Source: CAWGET01 sp963821715 (lineage in GTDB: Bacteria > Bacteroidota > Ignavibacteria > Ignavibacteriales > Melioribacteraceae). From it: a stretch of DNA of 64,000 nt. Position numbers and translations under genes: made by a program. Under the pieces are notes generated by a model that ran no database searches, had not been told where the DNA came from, and was given only the letters and a program-made list of their open reading frames with translations. The stretch is taken from positions 310,001 through 374,000 of the forward strand of contig CAWGET010000001.1 of assembly GCA_963821715.1 (NCBI GenBank). Reading direction: 5' to 3'. Every line of letters starts with the position of its first letter. Within the stretch, counting starts at the first letter, position 1. Shown here one piece after another: positions 8,951 to 17,566 of the stretch.

Positions 8951-10892
8951 ATGAAAAAATATAATATATATTGTCTCTTTATCTCTTTTGTCCTTTTCTT
9001 TATCCTATCCCCACATATAATTACATGCACAAAAACTCACAGAAGGTGATCCATTGCCTTCTATATCACCGACAAATAATGCTCCTAACTCATTAGGGAA
9101 AACAAGTTCCTATAATGGAGCAATATTGAAGTCGAATAAACTGCTTCAGAAAGTAGACAAAACTTTTGAAGGCGCCTGGTTTCAGGATAATCCGGATGAG
9201 AATTCTGGCTATAGGTTTATACCGCCGGATCCGATGGGCGCAGCGGGTAAGAATTTGTTAGTAGCGGTCGTTAACTCTATGATTGAAGCGCGCAATAAAG
9301 GAGGAGCTTTAAAATGGCGAGATGGGTTGCTCGATTTCTTTTCTCCATTGAATCCGGGATCTTTTCCATTTGATCCTAAAATTGTCTATGATCACTATAG
9401 AGACAGATTTCTTGTAGTTGCATTAGAACAGGCGACAGGCTCAGCTTCTGTTGACCCGAACAATATCTCGCGAATTCTTTTAGCTGTATCAAAAAGCGCT
9501 AATCCAAAAAACGCTGGGGATTGGCGTTTCCAGGCGATCGACGCTAAGACAATTGTTATTGGAGCGTTTGAAGGATGGGCTGATTATCCCGGATTCGAAG
9601 TGGATGAAGAAGCCGTCTATATTACGGCAAATATTTTTACTTTTGTTCCTTTCGGATTTTACGGCGGTTCAAGAGTATGGATTGCAGATAAGGGGTTATA
9701 TACCGGAGCTTCATCTTCTGTAAATATCTATGATCCTTATGCCCTTAGCGGCGGTTTAGAAACAACCACAATGCCGGCTGAAGTTTTTGGTCAGAACGGA
9801 GCGGGCGATGGAGTCGGAACATATCTGGTATCAGCAGGATGGACGGACGGTTTTGGACCTGGATTTACAGATTATGTAGAGGTTGTTCGAATTGATGATC
9901 CTTTAGGTTCTCCTGTATTTACTGCAGAATTTGTAGATATTGGAGATATTGATGATGCGCTAATAGCGCTTCCTGATGCGCCTCAAGCCGGCAGTCCATA
10001 TCTGATAGAAGTAAATGATAGACGGGCATTGGATGCAGTTTGGAGGGACGGATATTTATGGCTTACTTCTACGGCTTTACCTAATTTTGGAGATGACGCC
10101 GGAGAGACAACCGCATATTGGGTAAAACTAAATACAATGTCTGTTCCCGCCCAGGTTACATTGCAAGATATAGGATTTATTGGGGGAGAAGATATTGCTG
10201 AAGGAACTTATACTTCATTCCCTGCTGTTGCAGTAAACAGAGACGGTACAGCTAAATTCGGATTTTCAGCTTCTGCTCCCACTATATTTGCAGGAGCTTA
10301 TGTAACCGGAAGAACAGCTAACGATCCTGCGGGAACTGTAAGACCTTCGGAAGTAATAAAGGAGGGCGAAGCTCCCTATAAAAGATTTTTCGGCGGATCA
10401 AGAAATCGCTGGGGAGATTATTCCGGAATATCTGTTGATCCAACAAATGATGATTTCGTATGGGTATTTAATGAATACGCCGCAGAACCGGGTTCGCCCA
10501 CAAACGGATCTCAGGGAGTTGAAGACGGAAGATGGGGAACAGCCTGGGGCCGCGCAAAATTTGTTGGTCCGGCTACTCTCGGAAAGACATCCGCGGTTCT
10601 TGCTTTAGTTCCTGAAAAATTCGAACTTCAGCAAAATTATCCGAATCCATTTAATCCTTCTACAATTATTGAATATTCAATTCCAAAAGCATCCAATGTA
10701 AATATAAGCGTCTACAATAATTTAGGACAATTGGTAAAAACGCTTATTTCCGAAACTGAGGAAGAAGGATTCTATTCTGCAGTATGGGATGGAACTAATC
10801 AGAACGGGGTTAAACTGGCAAGCGGAATGTATATATATAAAATATCCGCAAATAATTTTGTTGAGTCGAAGAAAATGATTCTTCTGAAATAA
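8951..10892 (+). CDS. Large exported protein with type IX sorting domain; frame broken near its start
   Basis: The main frame is open from a TTG at 9054 but has no signal peptide there. A signal peptide starts at the ATG at 8951 (MKKYNIYCLFISFVLFF), 7 bases after GAGG, in a frame one base out of register. The main frame reads HAQKLTEGDP just before 9054, as expected after a signal cleavage site. One extra base between about 9020 and 9036 explains this; removing it gives 646 codons. The body (about residues 60-540) is beta-rich with repeated DP/GG turns and no recognised catalytic motif, possibly a propeller. The end carries QQNYPNPFNPSTIIEYSIP and a sorting domain. Function is unknown. Confidence 0.75.
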
Positions 10893-10920
10893 ATTCCAGG
10901 CGAGATAATTGAAGGAAATA

Positions 10921-10947
10921 AAAAGCCCGCATTAAGCGGGCTTTTTT
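10921..10947 (+). terminator. Rho-independent terminator, usable on both strands
   Basis: The hairpin AAAAGCCCGC-ATTA-AGCGGGCTTTTTT has a GC-rich stem with A and T runs on either side. It can end transcription of the exported-protein gene from the left and of the minus-strand FKBP gene from the right. Confidence 0.85.
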
Positions 10948-10968
10948 AATAAATATTGCTGATTTGTA

Positions 10969-11397
10969 TTAAACTATTTCAACCAACTTTATATCGAAAT
11001 GTAGATCTTCATCGGCAAGTTCGTGGTTAGCGTCTATTGTTATATCCGCGTCGTTTACTTCCGTAACATTCACAACCATCACCTGACCTTCGGGAGTTTG
11101 AGTCTGAAGTTTCATACCGACTTCCGGCTCCATTCCTTCGGGTAATTTATCTTTAGGAACTTTTGCTATCAATTGTTCCTGTCTGGTTCCGTAGGCTTCC
11201 TCTGCGGGAATTACAACATTTGTAGATTCGCCCGGTTCGAGACCGTCAACCGCTTCTTCAAATTTTTTAAGAAGCTGATTTTCACCAATCGTAAATTCGA
11301 GTGGATCTCTTCCTTCAGAACTGTCAAAAACCTGACCATTATCCAATTTTCCTGTATAGTGAACTTTTACTTTGTCTCCGTTCTTTGCGTTTTCCAT
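10969..11397 (-). CDS. FKBP-type peptidyl-prolyl cis-trans isomerase (SlyD-like)
   Basis: A 142-residue protein from the ATG at 11397, preceded by AAGGA; the open frame extends 30 codons further upstream without a ribosome-binding site. The FKBP domain is shown by GDKVKVHYTGKLDNGQVFDSS and EFTIGENQLLKKFEEAVDGL. The inserted IF-like chaperone flap at about residues 70-120 (EEAYGTRQEQLIAKVPKD, then DANHELADEDLHFDIKLVE) is the SlyD type. The His-rich metal-binding tail of E. coli SlyD is absent. The enzyme catalyses prolyl isomerisation in the cytoplasm; no signal peptide is present. Confidence 0.9.
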   Translation of the reverse strand: MENAKNGDKVKVHYTGKLDNGQVFDSSEGRDPLEFTIGENQLLKKFEEAVDGLEPGESTNVVIPAEEAYGTRQEQLIAKVPKDKLPEGMEPEVGMKLQTQTPEGQVMVVNVTEVNDADITIDANHELADEDLHFDIKLVEIV

Positions 11398-11822
11398 TAC
11401 GTTTCCTTCTTTTTTGTAAAAATTGTAACAAGTTGCAAACCTAATGATTTTTTTAACCAATGTGAAATTTGAGAGAAAATTTAACATTGGTTTATGCGAT
11501 AGTTAGAACTTGCCGATTTTTTCTATAGGATTACAATCAGTGTTTTCAACAGTTAAGTAATTACTACTTTAAAAAATTTTAACTTAAATATCTTTGATTT
11601 AATTATATGAAATGTCAATAATAATAATTGACATTAGACCCTATTTGTTGTAGATTCATTTCGGATATAGCATCTGGTTATTTATTTCTGTTCTTTTTAG
11701 ATTAAAAGCCCGTTAATAGTGGGTTTTTTATTACAAGATAATTTGTGTTAAATGGCTTGAAACTTTTCTTGCCTTAGAATTTTTTACAACTTATTTTCAA
11801 TCACACATTAATAGGAGGATGC
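11398..11822. other. Gene-free stretch between divergent genes
   Basis: An AT-rich stretch with presumed promoters for the FKBP gene and the cytochrome gene. At 11706-11732 a weak hairpin (AAAGCCC with GGGTTT arms) followed by T residues resembles a decayed terminator with no gene in front of it. Nothing else is recognised. Confidence 0.4.
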
Positions 11823-12410
11823 TTGAACTCAAAAACGTTTCTTTCTATCTTACTTCTCTTTCTTTTCCTTTCTCTAATAATTATTACATCCTGCAACCAA
11901 AGCAGCGAAGAATCTACTACAACAGAACCAACACAAGAAGAACTAATTGCCCGCGGAAAATATTTAGTTGCCTCTGGAGGTTGCGACGACTGCCATTCTC
12001 CAAAGACTATGCTGGAAATCGGACCCGTTCCTGATACCACGAGATTACTTTCCGGTCATCCTTCAGATCAGCCTTTACCTGAATTTGATAAGAATTTAGT
12101 AAAAGATTGGGCTTTGTTCAATCATTCTAGTACGGCAGCTGTTGGACCCTGGGGAGTTTCATTTGCTGCTAATATAACTTCGGATGGAACCGGAATCGGA
12201 AACTGGAGTTATGAGCAGTTTGAACGAGCAATGAGGGAAGGAAAATATAAAGGTCTGGAGGGAAGCAGACCGCTGATGCCTCCAATGCCATGGCAGGCTT
12301 TTGCTAATTATACGGATCAAGATTTAAAGGCTATATTTACTTATTTAAAATCTACAAAGCCGGTTAGAAATGTGCCGCCAAGCTATATTCCGATAGATCA
12401 GATAAAGTAA
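11823..12410 (+). CDS. Lipoprotein cytochrome c
   Basis: A 195-residue protein. The TTG at 11823 sits 4 bases after AGGAGG; the nearby ATG at 11819 is in the wrong frame. The type II signal peptide ends in IIITSC (Cys at about residue 24). One c-type heme site CDDCH lies at about residues 54-58, and the likely distal ligand is a Met in MPPMPWQAF near residue 158. The layout, with YEQFERAMREGKY and DLKAIFTYLKSTKPV, matches class I cytochromes found as electron carriers beside alcohol or aldehyde oxidation systems. Here it stands alone, so its partner is unknown. It is probably membrane-anchored on the periplasmic side. Confidence 0.85.
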   Translation: MNSKTFLSILLLFLFLSLIIITSCNQSSEESTTTEPTQEELIARGKYLVASGGCDDCHSPKTMLEIGPVPDTTRLLSGHPSDQPLPEFDKNLVKDWALFNHSSTAAVGPWGVSFAANITSDGTGIGNWSYEQFERAMREGKYKGLEGSRPLMPPMPWQAFANYTDQDLKAIFTYLKSTKPVRNVPPSYIPIDQIK

Positions 12411-12425
12411 ATAAAATACAATTTG

Positions 12426-12460
12426 GGGAGTGACTGGAAATTATGGTCGCTCCTCTTTTT
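12426..12460 (+). terminator. Terminator of the cytochrome c gene
   Basis: Arms GGAGTGAC and GTCGCTCC (one G-U pair) surround an 11-base loop, followed by CTCTTTTT. It starts about 15 bases after the stop. Confidence 0.65.
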
Positions 12461-12623
12461 ATAAAAAAAATAGAATTGCTATAATCTCTCATGCAAGAAC
12501 TCGTAAAATAGCAACTTTAATGATTAGCCAATAAATAAACGTCTGAAAATATATAAATTTAATTAGTTATTAAAATCCAAGCGCAAAAAGAGTAGGGGAA
12601 ATCTTTATCCACAAAAAAGGCAT

Positions 12624-12654
12624 AAAAAAAGCCCAAATCCGAATGAATTTGAGC
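12624..12654 (-). terminator. Terminator of the initiator tRNA gene
   Basis: On the minus strand, about 10 bases past the tRNA 3' end, a hairpin with arms GCTCAAAT and ATTTGGGC is followed by seven T. Confidence 0.8.
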
Positions 12655-12664
12655 TTTCAATTAG

Positions 12665-12737
<73 letters not shown>

Positions 12738-12906
12738 ATGTATTAGACTCCAAATATAAAATAGTTTTTGGCTTTTGTCAACCTTTGATAAGGAAAATAT
12801 TAATTTTTTAATCGAGAATTAATTATCAGTTTGTCTTTTTCTTTTGTTGTAGTTAAATTAATAGTTTACTTTATAAGCTAATTGTATTCTTAGGAGATTT
12901 ATTAAT

Positions 12907-13314
12907 ATGGATAAGAAAACCAGAATGTTGGTTGCAAAAGCCGGCTTGGACGGGCACGATAGAGGAGCAAAAGTGATTGCTGCAGCTTTTAGAGATGCGG
13001 GAATGGAAGTGATTTATACCGGATTAAGGCAAACCCCTGAAATGATTGTGGAAGCCGCGATCCAGGAAGATGTGGACGCTATCGGAGTAAGTATTTTATC
13101 CGGTGCGCACATGACGATCTTTCCGCGCATCCTTGAACTTATGAAAGCAAAGGGAATGGACGATGTGCTTCTTTTTGGCGGAGGAATTATTCCTGATGAA
13201 GATCTCGAAAAATTAAAAGCAATGGGTGTGGGCGAGTTATTTACACCGGGAACCACAACAAAAACTACGATCGAATTTGTGAACAAATGGATGGAAGAAC
13301 ACCCAAGGAATTAA
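12907..13314 (+). CDS. Cobalamin-binding subunit of a methylmalonyl-CoA mutase-type enzyme
   Basis: A 135-residue stand-alone B12-binding domain. GLDGHDRGAKVIA near residues 13-25 carries the DxHxxG motif whose His replaces the lower axial ligand of cobalamin; SILSGAHMTIFPRIL and GGGIIPDEDLEKLKAMGV are the other conserved loops. This matches the small C-terminal subunit of split acyl-CoA mutases (methylmalonyl-, ethylmalonyl- or isobutyryl-CoA mutase), which needs a separate catalytic subunit that is not in this window. No cobalamin riboswitch is seen upstream. A terminator follows. Confidence 0.88.
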   Translation: MDKKTRMLVAKAGLDGHDRGAKVIAAAFRDAGMEVIYTGLRQTPEMIVEAAIQEDVDAIGVSILSGAHMTIFPRILELMKAKGMDDVLLFGGGIIPDEDLEKLKAMGVGELFTPGTTTKTTIEFVNKWMEEHPRN

Positions 13315-13325
13315 TAAGTTGTTGA

Positions 13326-13367
13326 GGCTGATCCGAATTCATGCTTCGGTTCAGCCGATACTTTTTT
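13326..13367 (+). terminator. Terminator of the B12-binding subunit gene
   Basis: Arms GGCTGATCCGAA and TTCGGTTCAGCC (one mismatch) around a 7-base loop are followed after 4 bases by a T run. Confidence 0.65.
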
Positions 13368-13429
13368 ATCACTTCCTTTTGTTAACACTAATCTTGTAAT
13401 TTTTATTCCAGTAATTTTAATACATCACT

Positions 13430-14500
13430 ATGATGAAAAAAGAGCGTATAATGTTTTTGGATTTGCTGAGGATCTTTGCGCTCGCAATGATGATTCAGGG
13501 ACATACTTTTGACGCGCTTCTTTCGGACATTTACAGATCATCCGATTCAATTTTTTTTAATCTCTGGTATAATCTACGAGGCTTCACGGCACCTCTTTTT
13601 ATTTTTACCGCAGGCGCAGTTTTTTCTTATCTTCTTTTCAATTCTAATGGGGATTTGGATAGATCGCGGCTGCAAAAAGGTGTGAAACGAGCATTTATTC
13701 TTATCGGGATCGGTTATTTACTAAGGTATCCGACTTACAAAATATTTGTTTTTGAAAATGTCAGTAATACGCAATGGAAAACTTTTTTCGCCGTTGACGC
13801 ACTCCATTTAATTGGCGCGGGAATTCTTGCCGTCTCGGCTTTATCATATTTAATTTCTAAGTTTCATCTTTATTCAAATTTTATTTTTTTCGGATCGGCT
13901 TTAATTATTTTTCTCCCTACTCCAATTATCAACCATATTAATTGGATCGCTTATTTACCTCTTCCGTTAGCCGATTATTTTACGAATGCATACGGATCTC
14001 TTTTCCCTTTATTTCCCTGGATAGGCTACATTTTTGCGGGAGCGCTTCTCGGGAAAATGATTGCAGAAAAACCGGTGATAATAAAAACTATGATTTTCCC
14101 CATCACCACCGGTATTATTTCAATTTGCTTATATTTTCTATTTTATTTTATAAATAACAATTCATCTAATTTGGCGGATTATTCTTTAATTCTTATGCGG
14201 GTTTCATTTATCTTTTTACTGATAACATTTTTCTCGCTATTTTCATTACGATTAACAAGACTTCCAAAATATTTAAAATTGATTGCGCGTAATTCTCTTT
14301 TTATTTACGCCGCTCATCTTATTGCCGTGTACGGTTGGGTGTTCTCGCCAGGCATATCAAAGTTTTATTACCGCAGTTTAAGTTTTAACCAAACGTTGAT
14401 TATATTTTTAACTATTTTTACTATTATATTTGGTTTAATATATCAAATAAACAAATTTAGAATAAGGAAAAGAAAGACCCGTATAATTGCAGAAATTTAA
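13430..14500 (+). CDS. Membrane acyltransferase of the heparan-alpha-glucosaminide N-acetyltransferase (DUF1624) type
   Basis: A 356-residue polytopic membrane protein with about ten hydrophobic segments. It starts RIMFLDLLRIFALAMMIQGH, containing the conserved N-terminal LDxLR and the intramembrane His of this acyltransferase clan. The following FTAPLFIFTAGAVFSYLL agrees with DUF1624/HGSNAT-type proteins. These move acyl groups across the membrane onto extracytoplasmic sugars; the target here is unknown. Only 3 bases separate it from ruvB, so it may lead the ruvB-lptB run. A double ATG (MMKK) makes the exact start uncertain by one codon, and no strong ribosome-binding site is seen. Confidence 0.7.
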   Translation: MMKKERIMFLDLLRIFALAMMIQGHTFDALLSDIYRSSDSIFFNLWYNLRGFTAPLFIFTAGAVFSYLLFNSNGDLDRSRLQKGVKRAFILIGIGYLLRYPTYKIFVFENVSNTQWKTFFAVDALHLIGAGILAVSALSYLISKFHLYSNFIFFGSALIIFLPTPIINHINWIAYLPLPLADYFTNAYGSLFPLFPWIGYIFAGALLGKMIAEKPVIIKTMIFPITTGIISICLYFLFYFINNNSSNLADYSLILMRVSFIFLLITFFSLFSLRLTRLPKYLKLIARNSLFIYAAHLIAVYGWVFSPGISKFYYRSLSFNQTLIIFLTIFTIIFGLIYQINKFRIRKRKTRIIAEI

Positions 14501-14503
14501 TTT

Positions 14504-15532
14504 ATGAGAAAATCTGAAAGTACAACGGCTTCCGTAAACATTGAAGAAAAACAGTTCGAGAAAGCACTTCGTCCGGTTTCATTCGATGAATTTGTGGGAC
14601 AGAAAAAAATTACCGATAACCTTAAGGTTTTCATCGGCGCAGCAAAAAAGAGAAATGAAGGGCTGGATCATATTCTACTTACCGGGCCTCCGGGTTTGGG
14701 AAAAACTACATTAGCTCACATAATAGCGAATGAAATGGGTTCAAAATTAAAAATTTCTTCCGGACCCGTTCTAGAAAAACCCGGTGAACTTGCGGGAATG
14801 CTAACAAATCTTGAAGAAAAATCTGTTTTATTCATCGATGAAATTCACCGCTTAAGTCCGGTGGTAGAAGAATATTTATATTCCGCAATGGAAGATTATA
14901 AGCTGGATATAATGATCGACTCCGGACCAAATGCCCGCTCCGTTCAGATAAAGCTGCCGCAGTATACTTTAATTGGCGCTACTACACGCGCCGGATTATT
15001 GACAGCGCCACTACGGGATCGCTTCGGCATCAAATCGCGTCTAGATTATTACGACAGCTCGATATTAAAAAAAATTATCGTGCGTTCTGCAAATATTCTG
15101 AATGTAGATATTGATTCGAATGCCGCCGAGGAAATCTCTAAACGTTCACGCGGAACTCCGAGAATCGCAAATCGTCTTCTGCGCCGGACAAGGGATTTTG
15201 CCGATTATGAAAATCTCGATAAGATAGATATCAAAATTGCCCGAAAAGCATTATTGGCTCTGGAAGTAGACGAATTCGGACTCGATGAAATGGACAAAGA
15301 CATAATACTCGCGATTATCGAAAAATTTAAAGGCGGACCCGTGGGTTTGAGTACGTTGTCGGTTGCCGTTAACGAAGATCCAGGAACAATAGAAGAAGTT
15401 TACGAGCCGTTTCTCATCCAGCAAGGATTTATACAGCGGACACCACGCGGAAGAGAAGCAACTGATTTGGCTTACATTCGATTTAATAAAAAAAGAAATA
15501 AAAAAATTAACCAGGAAAATTTGTTCGACTAA
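14504..15532 (+). CDS. ruvB: Holliday junction branch migration helicase RuvB
   Basis: A 342-residue AAA+ ATPase of standard RuvB length. RPVSFDEFVGQKKITDNLKV precedes Walker A GPPGLGKTTLAH (about residues 62-73), Walker B LFIDEIHRLSP, the sensor region IGATTRAGLLTAPLRDRFGI and the C-terminal winged helix ending RTPRGREATDLAY. RuvB hexamers drive branch migration at Holliday junctions with RuvA and RuvC, neither of which is in the window. It sits in the same run as the Kdo genes with 2-3 base gaps. Confidence 0.97.
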   Translation: MRKSESTTASVNIEEKQFEKALRPVSFDEFVGQKKITDNLKVFIGAAKKRNEGLDHILLTGPPGLGKTTLAHIIANEMGSKLKISSGPVLEKPGELAGMLTNLEEKSVLFIDEIHRLSPVVEEYLYSAMEDYKLDIMIDSGPNARSVQIKLPQYTLIGATTRAGLLTAPLRDRFGIKSRLDYYDSSILKKIIVRSANILNVDIDSNAAEEISKRSRGTPRIANRLLRRTRDFADYENLDKIDIKIARKALLALEVDEFGLDEMDKDIILAIIEKFKGGPVGLSTLSVAVNEDPGTIEEVYEPFLIQQGFIQRTPRGREATDLAYIRFNKKRNKKINQENLFD

Positions 15533-15534
15533 TT

Positions 15535-16350
15535 ATGATAGAAATAAGAAATATAAAAATCGGCGGCGTTTTACCTTTGGTGCTTATCGCCGGACCCTGT
15601 GTGGTAGAAAGCCGTGAGATGACATTCAGAATTGCGGAAACCTTAAAAACGTTAACCGGCAATTTAGATATTCCTTTTATTTTTAAGGCAAGTTATAAAA
15701 AGGCAAACAGAACTAACTTAAAATCTTTTACTGGATTGGGAAACGCGGAAGCCTTAAAAATATTAAGTGATGTTAATTCAGAATTTGATCTTCCGATATT
15801 GACCGACATTCACACAGAAGCGGAAATTGAGATGGCAGCGGATGCTGCCGATGTTCTTCAGATACCGGCTTTCTTGTGCAGACAAACAGATCTTCTGATA
15901 GCAGCGGGAAAATCCGGGAAAATAATTAATGTTAAGAAGGGACAATTTTTAGCTCCGGAAGATATGCGTCACGCGATTGAAAAAATAGAATCAACCGGAA
16001 ATAAAAATATTTTGCTGACGGAACGAGGCGCTTCGTTCGGCTATCACAATTTAGTTGTAGATATGCGTTCACTTGTAATTATGAGGGAACTTGGTTATCC
16101 CGTGGTAATGGACGCGACTCATTCGGTTCAAATGCCAAGCTCGGGTAATCAAACCGGCGGCCAGCCGAAATTTATTACGCCGTTGGCGAACGCCGCGGCT
16201 GCAGTAGGAATTGATGCGCTATTTCTCGAGGTTCATCCGGATCCGCCGAATGCGCTTAGCGACGCGGCAAGTCAGCTTCCCTTAGATCAGTTGAAAGATT
16301 TGTTGATCCGCGTAAAAAAGATCGACTCCATCAGTAAGAAAATTAAATGA
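15535..16350 (+). CDS. kdsA: 3-deoxy-8-phosphooctulonate synthase (Kdo-8-phosphate synthase)
   Basis: A 271-residue enzyme of usual length that condenses arabinose-5-phosphate and phosphoenolpyruvate to Kdo-8-phosphate. LIAGPCVVESREMT, FKASYKKANRT, TDIHTEAEIEMAAD, QIPAFLCRQTDLL, TERGASFGYHNLVVDMRS and DATHSVQMPS are the canonical KdsA stretches. The Cys in AGPCV and the His/Asp positions suggest the metal-dependent class, but that is not certain. Two bases separate it from ruvB, and its stop overlaps the next start. Confidence 0.96.
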   Translation: MIEIRNIKIGGVLPLVLIAGPCVVESREMTFRIAETLKTLTGNLDIPFIFKASYKKANRTNLKSFTGLGNAEALKILSDVNSEFDLPILTDIHTEAEIEMAADAADVLQIPAFLCRQTDLLIAAGKSGKIINVKKGQFLAPEDMRHAIEKIESTGNKNILLTERGASFGYHNLVVDMRSLVIMRELGYPVVMDATHSVQMPSSGNQTGGQPKFITPLANAAAAVGIDALFLEVHPDPPNALSDAASQLPLDQLKDLLIRVKKIDSISKKIK

Positions 16351-16826
16351 TTGATAAAGAAAAAATACCCGATATAAAACTAATTTTATTTGATCTCGAA
16401 GGCGTGATCATTAAAGAATCCGCCGATAAGAATGAGCAAATAGATAAAGAGATATATGCAACATTCGAAAATTTCTGTAAAAAATTAGACGGCAAGAATT
16501 TAATAACCGGAATTGTAACCGCGCGGGAAGAAGATAATTTAATAAAGGAATTGCGGGAAATAGAATGTTTAAATGTTCTTTCCGCATCTATTGATAAGAC
16601 TTCTCAAACAGAAAAGCTTCTTAAAAAATATTTTCTCGAATATAAAAATGTCTGTTTCATCGGTCACGATATTCTTGATATTCCTTTGCTCCAAAGATCG
16701 GGTTTATCTATCGCTGCAAAAATGGCCCGGCGTGAAGTTAAGCGCGTAGTTGATTATATTAGTAAATCTTCAACACTTGAAGAATTATTACAAGAGATAA
16801 TAAATATTTTAGATGACACAGAATGA
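16347..16826 (+). CDS. KdsC-like HAD phosphatase with altered catalytic motifs
   Basis: A 159-residue HAD protein of KdsC size, starting inside kdsA (4-base overlap). KdsC removes the phosphate from Kdo-8-phosphate. Position supports that role, but motif I reads FDLEGVI where KdsC has DxDG: the general acid/base Asp is replaced by Glu. Motif IV reads FIGHDILDIPLL where GDDxxD is usual, so one Mg ligand position is His. Motif II (Thr in GIVTARE) and the motif III Lys are kept. It could be a weakened or altered phosphatase, or a pseudoenzyme with another phosphatase acting instead. Confidence 0.7.
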   Translation: MIDKEKIPDIKLILFDLEGVIIKESADKNEQIDKEIYATFENFCKKLDGKNLITGIVTAREEDNLIKELREIECLNVLSASIDKTSQTEKLLKKYFLEYKNVCFIGHDILDIPLLQRSGLSIAAKMARREVKRVVDYISKSSTLEELLQEIINILDDTE

Positions 16827-17565
16827 AAATAAATTTCCCCGCGCTTTAACAGAAAGAGAAAAGGAGTGGCTCTTTTTTCTACTGCCCGAAGAACGCAAAG
16901 GCTATAACCGTTACTGGAAACTTATTGATGAATTTCAGGTAATCGGAGAAGGAAGGTTCGGTGGCGGAAATTTTTACCTCGGAAGAACAAATGACAAATC
17001 GGATCATTCAATTCCTTCATCACCTGTCTTCGCTGCGGGAACTATCTTTTACGAGGAAGCGGAAGTGTATGTAATTATTCACGAAGAATCGGACGGGATG
17101 ATTGAAGTTGATATTTCGAATATGAAAGCCGAATTCATCCCGGAAAAACTCACCGAAATAAAACGACGCACATATTCAAACTGGAGTCCGGGTCAACCCG
17201 CTCCGGATCAATCGGCTGTGCGGGAGGTTCCGTTAGTCCGGGATAAAATTATAATCGCAATAGCTCCTTCCGTTAAAAGAATTTGGGTTTACGATTCGGA
17301 AAGCCGAGTCAATCATTTTATTCCCGTTTCAAAATTTCACAACGAATTGATGCGCGTTAAAAGAATTAAGGAACCTAAAACCGCGCTGGACCTCAATCTT
17401 TTATTTAAGGATGACAAAAAGTTCAGCGACGAAGAAATAGGTCAGGCGTTTTTACTCTACAATAAGTATTGGAAAAAGATAGACCTGGATTATTCATTAT
17501 TTCAAAAAGAAGAAAAACCACAGAAGGAAAATTTATTAAGCAGATTATTTTTAAGAAGGAGTTGA
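16813..17565 (+). CDS. Protein of unknown function in the Kdo/Lpt operon
   Basis: A 250-residue soluble protein with no signal peptide or membrane segment that I do not recognise. The N-terminus has LTEREKEWLFFLLPEERKGY; the middle (about residues 45-125) is beta-rich with GEGRFGGGNFYLG; a region near 135-150 reads SNWSPGQPAPDQSAVREVPL. It overlaps kdsC by 14 bases and ends one base before kdsD, so it is clearly cotranslated with the Kdo genes. A cytoplasmic role linked to Kdo/LPS synthesis is inferred only from position. Confidence 0.6.
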   Translation: MTQNENKFPRALTEREKEWLFFLLPEERKGYNRYWKLIDEFQVIGEGRFGGGNFYLGRTNDKSDHSIPSSPVFAAGTIFYEEAEVYVIIHEESDGMIEVDISNMKAEFIPEKLTEIKRRTYSNWSPGQPAPDQSAVREVPLVRDKIIIAIAPSVKRIWVYDSESRVNHFIPVSKFHNELMRVKRIKEPKTALDLNLLFKDDKKFSDEEIGQAFLLYNKYWKKIDLDYSLFQKEEKPQKENLLSRLFLRRS

Positions 17566-17566
17566 T

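Noticed and set aside
9020..9056. Programmed frameshift in the exported-protein gene
   Set aside because: No slippery heptamer, Shine-Dalgarno-like stimulator or hairpin is present, and other genes here show similar one-base breaks.
12738..12906. Cobalamin riboswitch before the B12-binding subunit
   Set aside because: The leader lacks a B12-box-like conserved stretch and is short and AT-rich.
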